From: Streptomyces sp. NBC_01460
GTDB taxonomy: Bacteria; Actinomycetota; Actinomycetes; Streptomycetales; Streptomycetaceae
DNA: 64,000 nt
Assembly (NCBI RefSeq): GCF_036227405.1
Contig: NZ_CP109473.1
Span: 5,642,001 to 5,706,000, forward strand
Reading direction: 5' to 3'
The notes under the pieces were generated by a model that saw only the letters and a program-made list of their open reading frames with translations, was not told the DNA's origin and ran no database searches. Both the position numbers and the translations under genes were made by a program. Of this stretch, positions 56,903-64,000 are shown in pieces. Numbering within the stretch: the stretch's first letter is position 1; every line of letters starts with the position of its first letter.

Positions 56903-57751
56903 GTGGCCAGGAAGCTCGCCGTCATCGGCGCCGGACTCATGGGGTCCGGTATCGCGCAGGTCTCCGCCCAGGCGGGCTGGGACGTCGTGCTGCGTGATGT
57001 CACCGACGAGGCCCTGGCCCGCGGGCGCGGCGGTATCGAGGCCAGTTACGGCAAGTTCGTCTCCAAGGGCAAGCTGGAGGCGGCCGACGCCGAGGCCGCG
57101 CTCGCCCGGATCACCACGACCACCGATCTGGACGCGGTGGCCGACGCGGACGTCGTCGTCGAGGCCGTCTTCGAGAAGCTCGAGGTCAAGCACGAGATCT
57201 TCCGTACGCTCGACAAGGTCGTACGGGAGGACGCCGTCCTCGCCTCCAACACCTCCGCCATCCCGATCACCAAGATCGCGGCCGTGACGGAGCGCCCGGA
57301 GCGGGTCGTCGGTGTGCACTTCTTCTCGCCGGTCCCGATGATGCAGCTCTGCGAGCTGGTGCGCGGCTACAAGACCAGCGACGAAACCCTGGCCACCGCG
57401 CGGGAGTTCGCCGAGTCCGTGGGCAAGACCTGCATCGTCGTCAACCGCGACGTCGCGGGCTTCGTCACCACCCGCCTGATCTCGGCGCTGGTCGTCGAGG
57501 CGGCCAAGCTGTACGAGTCGGGCGTCGCCTCGGCCGAGGACATCGACACCGCCTGCAAGCTGGGCTTCGGCCACGCGATGGGTCCGCTCGCCACGGCCGA
57601 CATGACCGGGGTGGACATCCTCCTGCACGCCACGGGCAACATCTACACCGAGTCCCAGGACGAGAAGTTCGCCGCCCCGGAGCTGATGCGCCGGATGGTC
57701 GATGCAGGTGACATCGGCCGCAAGAGCGGGCAGGGCTTCTACACCTACTGA
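56903..57751 (+). CDS. 3-hydroxybutyryl-CoA dehydrogenase
   Basis: 282 aa. NAD-binding Rossmann motif VIGAGLMGSGIAQ near the N-terminus, catalytic HFFSPVPMMQLCELV and C-terminal 3HCDH domain (DRKSGQGFYTY-like end, GRKSGQGFYTY). It interconverts acetoacetyl-CoA and 3-hydroxybutyryl-CoA, feeding butyryl-CoA/ethylmalonyl-CoA or PHB routes in Streptomyces. GTG 56903 chosen because AGGGG lies 8 nt upstream; GTG 56894 is also possible. Confidence 0.9.
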   Translation: MARKLAVIGAGLMGSGIAQVSAQAGWDVVLRDVTDEALARGRGGIEASYGKFVSKGKLEAADAEAALARITTTTDLDAVADADVVVEAVFEKLEVKHEIFRTLDKVVREDAVLASNTSAIPITKIAAVTERPERVVGVHFFSPVPMMQLCELVRGYKTSDETLATAREFAESVGKTCIVVNRDVAGFVTTRLISALVVEAAKLYESGVASAEDIDTACKLGFGHAMGPLATADMTGVDILLHATGNIYTESQDEKFAAPELMRRMVDAGDIGRKSGQGFYTY

Positions 57752-57993
57752 TCACGACCGGGTCCCCGGGCCGCCTGATCCGCCGTCGGGCGGACCGGGG
57801 AATCCGGGATCCGGCGCCGTCAGGCGTACGGATCCGGCGGGCGACGCCGGAGCCTTTCACCCCTCAGGGTGAATTCGGTATCGGTTCGCTTACAGACGGC
57901 AACTTCCCTGTCGCCGCGGCAGTCAGTTGTGGCAGAGGAAGAAAGAGAAACAGACAGACCGACCTTGCTACGGGGTACTCCAGGGGAGCGCAT

Positions 57994-58317
57994 ATGCACA
58001 TCAGGGGCGACCACGCCGAGCTGGTCGTCGGGGGCCGCCTCGACGTCCGAAGCGCGGCGGACGCCCGTACGGTTCTGCACTCGGCCGTCGACGACGGAGC
58101 CGGCGACCTCGTGCTGAACCTGACCGAGCTGGACTCCTGGGACGCCACCGGCCTGGGCGTCATCATGGGCGCGCACCGCAGAGCCGGCCGGGCCGGCCGG
58201 CGGCTGGTGCTGCGCGGCGTACCGCCGCAGATGCAGCGCCTGCTGGTGGCCACCAGGCTCCACAGGATCCTGGCCATCGAGGGCGGGATCGCCGCGGACT
58301 CCCTGCCGCGCGTCTGA
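57994..58317 (+). CDS. STAS-domain anti-sigma-factor antagonist
   Basis: 107 aa single STAS domain. The phosphorylation loop reads DSWDATGLGVI, with Thr52 at the position of the regulatory Ser/Thr. Such proteins bind and sequester anti-sigma kinases, freeing alternative sigma factors of the SigB/SigF type. Streptomyces has many; the partner is not nearby. 242 bp precede it without other features apart from a purine-rich stretch. It lies 215 bp before the large ATP-binding gene. Confidence 0.9.
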   Translation: MHIRGDHAELVVGGRLDVRSAADARTVLHSAVDDGAGDLVLNLTELDSWDATGLGVIMGAHRRAGRAGRRLVLRGVPPQMQRLLVATRLHRILAIEGGIAADSLPRV

Positions 58318-58532
58318 GGCGGCCGTGGGCGATACACGCACAATCCTCACGAGAACGTGATGTCGGGGGCGGCGCGGCACCCCGCCGCTTCGTAGATACT
58401 GTGCGAAGGTTTAGGGTTCGGCCGTCTGCCGATCGACGAGAACCCACTGGCGGACACCGGACCGGGAGCGACAGCGGGGCGTGCGAGGCCGGAGGGGGCG
58501 ACCGCGCGCTGCGCGTCTGGGGGACTGTGAGG

Positions 58533-61004
58533 ATGGACCCGACCAATCGGGGACCGGAGGACTACGGGCATGGCACCGACCGGTCCGGTGACGACGGCGG
58601 GCGCCGACGGCAGTCCCGTGATCCGCTGACGCCCGACTTCGGGCACCAGACGCCACAGCAGTCGCGCACCGTGCAGCTGATATCGGGCGACCTCCTGCTC
58701 ACCGTCAATCCGGTCGACGGCAGCGAGATCGAGGCCTGCAGGCCGGGGGAGATCCCCGACGCGCCCGTGCGGCACACCGCCGCCCAGCGCGTGGAGCGCG
58801 AGCGCGCCGCCGCGCCGCCCGTCCCTCCGGGCCCGCCCGCGCCGCAGATGCCCCTCCTGGAGCGCCAGGACGAGCGCGAGCGGCTGGTACGGCTGCTGGC
58901 CCGGGGACGCTCGGTCTGCCTCACCGGACCGGCGGGCTCCGGCCGCACGGCCGTCCTGGACGCCGTCGCCGGCGACTGCGCGGACCTGGCGCCCGACGGG
59001 GTCGTACGGCTCTCCGGGTACAAGCGGACCGCCAACGAGCTGCTGCACGGGCTGTTCGAGGCCGTCTACAGCGCTCCGCTGCACCGCCCCGACCGCGAAG
59101 GGCTGCTCGCCCTCGTCCACGGGATCGGCGCCGTCGTCCTCGTCGACGACCTGGAGCTCGGCGGCGCCGCGCTCCAGGAGCTGCTCGACGCGACCCCCGA
59201 GTGCGCGTTCCTCTTCGCCACGACCCCGGACGTGTCCGCGCCGGCGGCCGAGGCGAACCTCGAAGAGGTGTTCCTCACCGGCCTCGGCCGCAGCGCCTCG
59301 ATCGAGCTCATGGAACACGTCGTGGAGCGCGCGCTCACCGAGGAGGAGGCGAACTGGGCGGGAGACCTCTGGTTCGAGTCCGAGGGGCTGCCGCTGCGCT
59401 TCGTCCAGGCCGGCGCCCTCTTGCGCCAGCGCGACGACCGGCGCGCCGGCCAGGAGGCGTTCGAGCAGTACGACGACGACCCCGAGGACTCCCCCTTCGG
59501 CAGGTCCGAGCCGGCCGGCCTCCCGCTGCCCAGCCTCGGCGAGGGCGCGGCCCCCGCCGCCCTGCTCGCCTCCCGGCTGAGCGAGGCCGCCCGGGAGACC
59601 CTGCGCTTCGCCGTCGCGCTCGGCGGTGAGGTCCCGCACCAGGCGCATCTCCCCGCCCTCGTGGGGGACACCCACGCCGACGCCGCACTGGGCGAGCTCG
59701 CCGGCAGCGGGCTGCTCTCCCCGGCGGGTCCCCGTTACCGGCTGGCGGCCGGAGTCCTGACCCAGCTGGAGGCGAGCGGATACGGCGAGGACGCGGACGC
59801 GCACGCCCGCAGCGCCGCCCAGCACTTCACCTGGTGGGCGGGGCACCCCTCCGTCACCCCGGAACGCGCGGTCGCCGAGGCGGACGCGGTCCTCGCCTCC
59901 ATGACGCGCCTCGTGCCCGGTGACGCCCCGGGACAGGCCAGTACGGCCGTCCTGCTGGCCCGCAGTGCTGCACCCGCCTTCGCGGCGGGCATGCAGTGGG
60001 GCGCCTGGGAGAAGAGCCTGAGGACCGGTCAGGAGGCTGCGCGGATCGCCGGCGAGGTGGCGGAAGAGGCCTACTTCCATCACGAGTTGGGTGTCCTGGC
60101 GCTCTGCACCGGCCATCTGGACCGGGCCAGGGCCGAGCTGGAGGCCTCCATCGGCATGCGCGGGGCGCTCGCCGACAAGCCCGGTGCGGTGGCGGGGCGG
60201 CGGGCGCTGGCTCTCGTCTCGGACCGCTCCGGTGAGCCTGTGCCCGGCACCCCGGCGGGGGAGGAGGCACCGGCCCCGCGTCACGACGCGCCCGCCTCGC
60301 CTCCCGGCGGCACCCCGCCGGCCGCACCGCTCTTCCCCCGGCGGACCGAGACCTCCGCGACCCTGATCGCCCGTCAGAGCCCGCCGTCCGCCGGCAGGCC
60401 CGCAGGGCCCGCGGGTGTGCTGCGGGGCGCCCGGCGCAATCTCGTCGCCGTGGGCGCGGGAGCGCTGCTGGCGGCGGTCCTCGGCACGGTGGTGACCCTG
60501 GGGGCCACCTCGGGCGGCGGAGAGGACCCGGAGGGGCAGAGCGTCACGACCGAGCAGTCGACGACCGAGGACGACGGCGAGAACAGCGTCTCCGCGGACG
60601 AGCCGACCGACGACCCGGCGGCCGACGAGGGCACGGCCGGTGGGGACTCCAGCACGCCCGGCCCCTCCGGCACCGCCACCCCGTCCGCGAGCGGCACGCC
60701 GTCCCCGGGCACCTCGGACCCCGGCACCAGCCCGTCGGACACCCCGACGGACGGCAGTCCGAGCGACCGGCCCACGGAGGGCAGCCCCTCGCCGACGAAG
60801 AAGCCGACGAAGCCCCCGACCACTCCGCCGACGAAGCCCCCGACGAGCTCGCCGACCACGCCCTCCACCGAGCCGACCCCCACGGAGACGGCCCCGACGG
60901 AGACGCCGACGGAGCCGGAGACCTCCAACTCCGCGAGCGGTCCGGCCGAGACCGCCACCGCGTCGGCGAGCCAGGACGGACCGGCCTCGCCCACGACCGC
61001 CTGA
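58533..61004 (+). CDS. Large ATP-binding protein with membrane anchor and Thr/Pro-rich tail
   Basis: 823 aa. Basic N-terminus, then an AAA/ORC-like NTPase (about 110-470) with Walker A GPAGSGRT (about 134) and Walker B VVLVDDLE. A helical, TPR-like region (about 490-580) follows, then a Pro/Ala-rich linker, a single TM helix (about 635-655) and a 165-residue Thr/Ser/Pro tail with TPT, TKPP and TPS repeats, probably outside the cell and possibly O-glycosylated. STAND-like ATPases of this layout are conserved in Streptomyces; function unknown. ATG 58533, with GGGGGA 8 nt upstream; an alternative GTG at 58527 has poor spacing. Confidence 0.78.
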   Translation: MDPTNRGPEDYGHGTDRSGDDGGRRRQSRDPLTPDFGHQTPQQSRTVQLISGDLLLTVNPVDGSEIEACRPGEIPDAPVRHTAAQRVERERAAAPPVPPGPPAPQMPLLERQDERERLVRLLARGRSVCLTGPAGSGRTAVLDAVAGDCADLAPDGVVRLSGYKRTANELLHGLFEAVYSAPLHRPDREGLLALVHGIGAVVLVDDLELGGAALQELLDATPECAFLFATTPDVSAPAAEANLEEVFLTGLGRSASIELMEHVVERALTEEEANWAGDLWFESEGLPLRFVQAGALLRQRDDRRAGQEAFEQYDDDPEDSPFGRSEPAGLPLPSLGEGAAPAALLASRLSEAARETLRFAVALGGEVPHQAHLPALVGDTHADAALGELAGSGLLSPAGPRYRLAAGVLTQLEASGYGEDADAHARSAAQHFTWWAGHPSVTPERAVAEADAVLASMTRLVPGDAPGQASTAVLLARSAAPAFAAGMQWGAWEKSLRTGQEAARIAGEVAEEAYFHHELGVLALCTGHLDRARAELEASIGMRGALADKPGAVAGRRALALVSDRSGEPVPGTPAGEEAPAPRHDAPASPPGGTPPAAPLFPRRTETSATLIARQSPPSAGRPAGPAGVLRGARRNLVAVGAGALLAAVLGTVVTLGATSGGGEDPEGQSVTTEQSTTEDDGENSVSADEPTDDPAADEGTAGGDSSTPGPSGTATPSASGTPSPGTSDPGTSPSDTPTDGSPSDRPTEGSPSPTKKPTKPPTTPPTKPPTSSPTTPSTEPTPTETAPTETPTEPETSNSASGPAETATASASQDGPASPTTA

Positions 61005-61012
61005 ACACGACG

Positions 61013-61049
61013 ACGCCGTACGGGCCCGGGAAGCGGGCCCGTACGGCGT
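61013..61049. terminator. Shared terminator of the ATP-binding gene and nucS
   Basis: A perfect 16-bp inverted repeat (61013-61028 with 61034-61049, core CGTACGGGCCCG) with a 5-nt loop lies between the two converging stops. Works in both directions. Confidence 0.8.
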
Positions 61050-61089
61050 GACGGAGACGGCGGCGTGTCGGAGGCGGCGGCGCCCGGGA

Positions 61090-61761
61090 TCAGAACAGAC
61101 GCAGCTTGTCGTCCTCGATGCCGCGCATGGCGTCGTAGTCGAGGACCAGGCACCCGATACCCCGGTCCGTCGCCAGCACCCGGGCCTGCGGCTTGATCTC
61201 CTGCGCCGCGAACACACCCCGCACCGGAGCCAGATGCGGATCGCGGTTGAGCAGCTCCAGGTAGCGGGTCAGCTGCTCCACACCGTCGATGTCGCCCCGC
61301 CGCTTCAGCTCGACGGCCACCGTCGCGCCGTCCGCGTCCCGGCACAGGATGTCGACCGGGCCGATCGCGGTCGGGTACTCACGGCGGATCAGGGTGTAGC
61401 CCTCGCCGATCGTCTCGATGCGGTCGGCGAGCAGCTCCTGGAGGTGCGCCTCCACACCGTCCTTGATGAGCCCCGGGTCGACACCCAGCTCATGGGACGA
61501 GTCGTGGAGGATCTCCTCCATCGTGATGATCAGTTTCTCGCCCGCCTTGTTCACGACGGTCCAGACGCCCTCGTTGTCGTCGGCGCCCTCCTTCAGGGTG
61601 CACGGCGGGGACATCCAGTTGAGCGGTTTGTACGCCCGGTCGTCGGCGTGGATCGAGACGCTGCCGTCCGCCTTCACCAGGATCAGACGGGGGGCGGAGG
61701 GCAGGTGGGCGGTGAGCCGGCCCGCGTAGTCGACGGAGCAACGGGCGATGACGAGACGCAT
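61090..61761 (-). CDS. nucS: NucS/EndoMS mismatch endonuclease
   Basis: 223 aa. Cleaves both strands at mismatches in the non-canonical repair pathway that replaces MutS/MutL in actinobacteria. N-terminal dimerisation domain (about 1-110), C-terminal RecB-like nuclease with D137 and the E151-x-K153 pair ([14 protein letters not shown]). The C-terminus ends in the beta-clamp-type DDKLRLF motif. ATG 61761. Converges on the ATP-binding gene; a 260-bp gap separates it from the next gene upstream. Confidence 0.96.
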   Translation of the reverse strand: MRLVIARCSVDYAGRLTAHLPSAPRLILVKADGSVSIHADDRAYKPLNWMSPPCTLKEGADDNEGVWTVVNKAGEKLIITMEEILHDSSHELGVDPGLIKDGVEAHLQELLADRIETIGEGYTLIRREYPTAIGPVDILCRDADGATVAVELKRRGDIDGVEQLTRYLELLNRDPHLAPVRGVFAAQEIKPQARVLATDRGIGCLVLDYDAMRGIEDDKLRLF

Positions 61762-62021
61762 GGTCGGCAACGCTACTCGACTACCGGTGGTCCACGCGAT
61801 TCCCGGGCCCCTCGCCCGGTACGGCCCTTGACGTACGCCTATCGGGCTTGCCCCTCTTTGCGACCGTTCGTTATTGGCCGGTTGTGTTCCCATTCTCCTG
61901 GTGCGGCCCGGACTGCGCCCTTACCGTGGAAGCAGGAGGTCGTCGTCTGTGTACGCAGCGTCGCCGTCCCGCCCTGCCCGTAAGGCCCCGGCCACCCGTC
62001 GGGGTCGCGAGAGGAGAACCC

Positions 62022-62414
62022 ATGTCGCTCGACGTCTCACCGGCGCTGTTGGAACAGGCCGAGCGAGGCGAGGTCGACGAAGCCGACTTCGTCGACTGCG
62101 TCCGGACCTCCCTGCCCTACGCATGGGAGATGATCAGCTCCCTGGTGGCCCAGCTGAAGGTCGACGGCGGACAGTTCGCCGACAACCAGACGCCCCCGCC
62201 GGACGAGCAGGCACGTGGTCAGCTGCTGCGCGCGCTCGCGAGTGATGCGATACGCGGCGCGCTGCAGCGGCACTTCGGAGTGCGTCTGGCATTCCAGAAC
62301 TGCCACCGCCTCGCGGTGTTCCCGCTGGACGCCTCGGTCGACGAGCGACTGGCCCGCTTCACCTCGGTGAGAGGCCAGTTGCTCAACCAGTCGCCCGAAC
62401 TCCGGGACTGCTGA
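62022..62414 (+). CDS. SCO5389-family conserved protein
   Basis: 130-residue helical protein with no signal peptide, conserved in Streptomyces under this name; no function known. It contains an acidic N-terminal helix (LEQAERGEVDEADFVDCV) and a conserved LPYAWEMISSL segment. ATG with GAGGAGA. The 260 bp before it hold the divergent promoters for it and nucS, but no clear -35/-10 pair. Confidence 0.8.
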   Translation: MSLDVSPALLEQAERGEVDEADFVDCVRTSLPYAWEMISSLVAQLKVDGGQFADNQTPPPDEQARGQLLRALASDAIRGALQRHFGVRLAFQNCHRLAVFPLDASVDERLARFTSVRGQLLNQSPELRDC

Positions 62415-62503
62415 ACGCTTCTGCTGCCGCTCCGGGCCGCGGGAGGTGCAACTGGCTCCGGGGCGGCAGCCCCCGCACCACCAGGACCACCGGCGTGAAG
62501 GGC

Positions 62504-63535
62504 TCACTCCAGCAACGGCAACACTTCCGTGCCCAGCCGCTGCACGTTCGTCTCGGTCGCCGCGAGATCGCCCGACCCCTCGACCATGAGGGCGAAGCGG
62601 GTGATGCCCGTGCGCTCCGCCGTGGCCGCCAGGCGGTCGGCGGCGAACCGGGGCGGCCCCACCGGATGCAGGCCGCAGAGGAACTCCGTGTACGCCACGG
62701 GGTCGCGCATCACCCGGTGCCGGCCGTCGACCGTCACATGGGCGCCCAGCCCCTGCCGCAGCCATCCCGGCATCGCCTTCACGAGCGTCTCCACGGCGTC
62801 GGCGGGGCTGTCCGCGATCTGGGTCACCCCCGCGGACACATGTGCTACCCGCTCCACGACCTCCGCCGGCTGGCCGGCCTCGCGGGCGGCCGAGCGCCAC
62901 AGAGCGACCATGTCGGCCTTCTCCTCGTCGCCGCAGTGCATCCCGAGGAGCATCGGCAAACCCTTTCCAGCGGCGAGTTCCACGCTTTTCGGCGAGGTGC
63001 ACGCGACGATCACCTCGGGGCCCGGCGGACCGTCCCCGAGGAGCTCGTCGGCCCGGGGCACGACGGCCACCTCACGGAAGCCGAAGCGCTCACCGCGCCC
63101 GGCCACCCGGGGCTTGCCGAGCCAGTCGAGCAGGAGGTCCAGCGACTCGGGGAAACCCTTCTCGTACGCCTCGAGCCCCGCGCCGAACACCTCCAGATCG
63201 ACCCAGGGGCCGCCGCGCCCCACCCCGAGGGTGAAGCGGCCGCCGCTGGTCAGGTGCAGCAGCGCGGCCTGCTCGCCGAGCATCACCGGGTGCTGGCTCG
63301 GCAGCACGCTCACCGCCGTGCCCACCCGGATCCTGCGGGTGCGGCCGAGCAGCAGGGCGGCCAGGGTCGTGGCGGACGGGCACACCCCGTACGGCACGAA
63401 ATGATGTTCCGCCAGCCAGACGGAATCGAGCCCGGACTCCTCCGCGACCTCCGCGGAGCGGACGGCCCGGTGCAGGGCCTCGCCCTGCCCCTGGCCCGGA
63501 AACTGTGCTGCCAGTACGAACGTTCCTACGCGCAT
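62504..63535 (-). CDS. LLM-class (luciferase-like) flavin-dependent oxidoreductase
   Basis: 343 aa TIM-barrel monooxygenase-type protein. The N-terminal AEHHF, SVLPSQHPVMLGEQ and LGVGRGG segments are typical of the bacterial luciferase family that use FMN or F420. The substrate cannot be inferred. ATG 63535 with AGGAGG; sequence upstream of it lacks homology. Divergent from the last gene across 215 bp. Confidence 0.88.
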   Translation of the reverse strand: MRVGTFVLAAQFPGQGQGEALHRAVRSAEVAEESGLDSVWLAEHHFVPYGVCPSATTLAALLLGRTRRIRVGTAVSVLPSQHPVMLGEQAALLHLTSGGRFTLGVGRGGPWVDLEVFGAGLEAYEKGFPESLDLLLDWLGKPRVAGRGERFGFREVAVVPRADELLGDGPPGPEVIVACTSPKSVELAAGKGLPMLLGMHCGDEEKADMVALWRSAAREAGQPAEVVERVAHVSAGVTQIADSPADAVETLVKAMPGWLRQGLGAHVTVDGRHRVMRDPVAYTEFLCGLHPVGPPRFAADRLAATAERTGITRFALMVEGSGDLAATETNVQRLGTEVLPLLE

Positions 63536-63750
63536 CGCCTTCTGCCTCCTTACGGCCGACGCGGCTGTCCCCCACTGGCAACAACGTCTGACACGTGCCA
63601 AGGGCACGGTCCAGGGCGAAGTTGTTGCGATTTTCCGGTAACCCACCCGCCCCGCCGCTGCTCCCCTGTCACTCCCGACACCTGCCCGCAGCCGATGCCT
63701 CTAGGCTGGACGGGACGAACTGCCCGTACCGCCGCCCCGTGAGGTGTCCC

Positions 63751-64000
63751 GTGTCCCCGCGCCGCAACCGCCCCCGAGGCGGCGAGAGTCCTACCGGCAA
63801 CGCACGCGACGCGGGGGAACGGTACGGCGGGGGCGGTGACACGGAGAGCTGGCAGGGCGAGGAGTGGTCCGTGCGCCCGGTGAGCGGCGCGAGCGCGGCG
63901 GGCAAGCGCTACCGCTGCCCCGGCTGCGACCAGGAGATCCCCTCCGGCGTCCCGCACCTCGTCGCCTGGCCCGAGTTCGGCGGGATCGACGACCGCAGGC
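63751..64000 (+). CDS. Zinc-ribbon-type protein, 3' end beyond the window
   Basis: Partial gene, at least 83 codons. Gly/Arg-rich N-terminus, then RYRCPGCDQEIPSGVPHLVAWPE, a pattern typical of a small Streptomyces protein with a CxxC knuckle completed further on (usually HxxC). GTG 63751 with GAGGTG; an in-frame GTG at 63739 is also possible. A TAGGCT box (63701-63706) may be its -10. Confidence 0.7.
   Translation, partial: MSPRRNRPRGGESPTGNARDAGERYGGGGDTESWQGEEWSVRPVSGASAAGKRYRCPGCDQEIPSGVPHLVAWPEFGGIDDRR

Noticed and set aside
57973..57978. GGGTAC as a SigB-type -10 for the STAS gene
   Set aside because: No matching -35 at proper distance, and the transcript would start too close to the ATG to keep the ribosome site.

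Overview
The window is 64 kb of high-GC actinobacterial chromosome. Codon use, frequent GTG/TTG starts, leaderless genes and gene order all point to Streptomyces. The order lysA-hom-thrC-thrB-rho-LCP-rpmE-prfA-prmC-sua5-PTP-glyA-wecA-atpIBEFHAGDC-chiC-chiRS matches the core region I remember from Streptomyces coelicolor (about SCO5308 to SCO5392). The species cannot be fixed from the sequence alone.

Layout. (1) 1-6.4 kb: zinc-ribbon protein, HEAT-repeat protein, a divergent LigD-polymerase/Ku end-joining pair and a membrane protein. (2) 6.5-14.6 kb: an accessory block with a RES/Xre toxin-antitoxin pair in unusual toxin-first order, then a very large caspase-like/STAND NTPase/WD40 protein. 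That protein is head to head, 20 bp apart, with an LCAT-like esterase, and the pair looks like an uncharacterised conflict or cell-death module. (3) 14.6-20.0 kb: a ZTP-riboswitch-controlled glyA, then NERD, D-2-hydroxyacid dehydrogenase, FGE-like and unknown-function genes. (4) 20.0-22.5 kb: a short disordered segment with two tandem tRNA-like genes whose 3' halves precede their 5' halves (circularly permuted), an orphan third 3' half, a membrane-anchored hypothetical protein and a decayed helicase, ending at a normal tRNA-Arg(CCG).

(5) 22.7-31.9 kb: receiver protein, ArgS-like nrtL, lysA, hom, thrC, thrB (lysine/threonine branch of the aspartate pathway) and rho with a long leader. (6) 32-41 kb: FG-GAP pseudogene, LCP cell-wall ligase, rpmE with a SigR-type promoter, prfA, prmC, a 23-codon coupled mini-ORF, sua5, a phosphatase-like protein lacking its catalytic Cys, a divergent SHMT homologue and a WecA/TagO-like transferase. 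(7) 40.7-49.1 kb: the complete F1Fo ATP synthase operon and a DUF2550 protein ending in a 66-bp tandem duplication. (8) 49.3-53.3 kb: secreted GH18 chitinase with the classical repeat-containing promoter and its likely two-component system. (9) 53.4-64 kb: membrane protein, PduO-type cobalamin adenosyltransferase, an ABC-2 exporter with a divergent TetR regulator, 3-hydroxybutyryl-CoA dehydrogenase, a STAS antagonist, a large ATP-binding membrane protein, the mismatch endonuclease NucS, an SCO5389-family protein, a luciferase-like oxidoreductase and the start of a zinc-ribbon gene cut by the window edge.

The two strongest leads are the permuted tRNA-like pair (20.13-20.36 kb) and the caspase-STAND-WD40/esterase module (8.6-14.6 kb).
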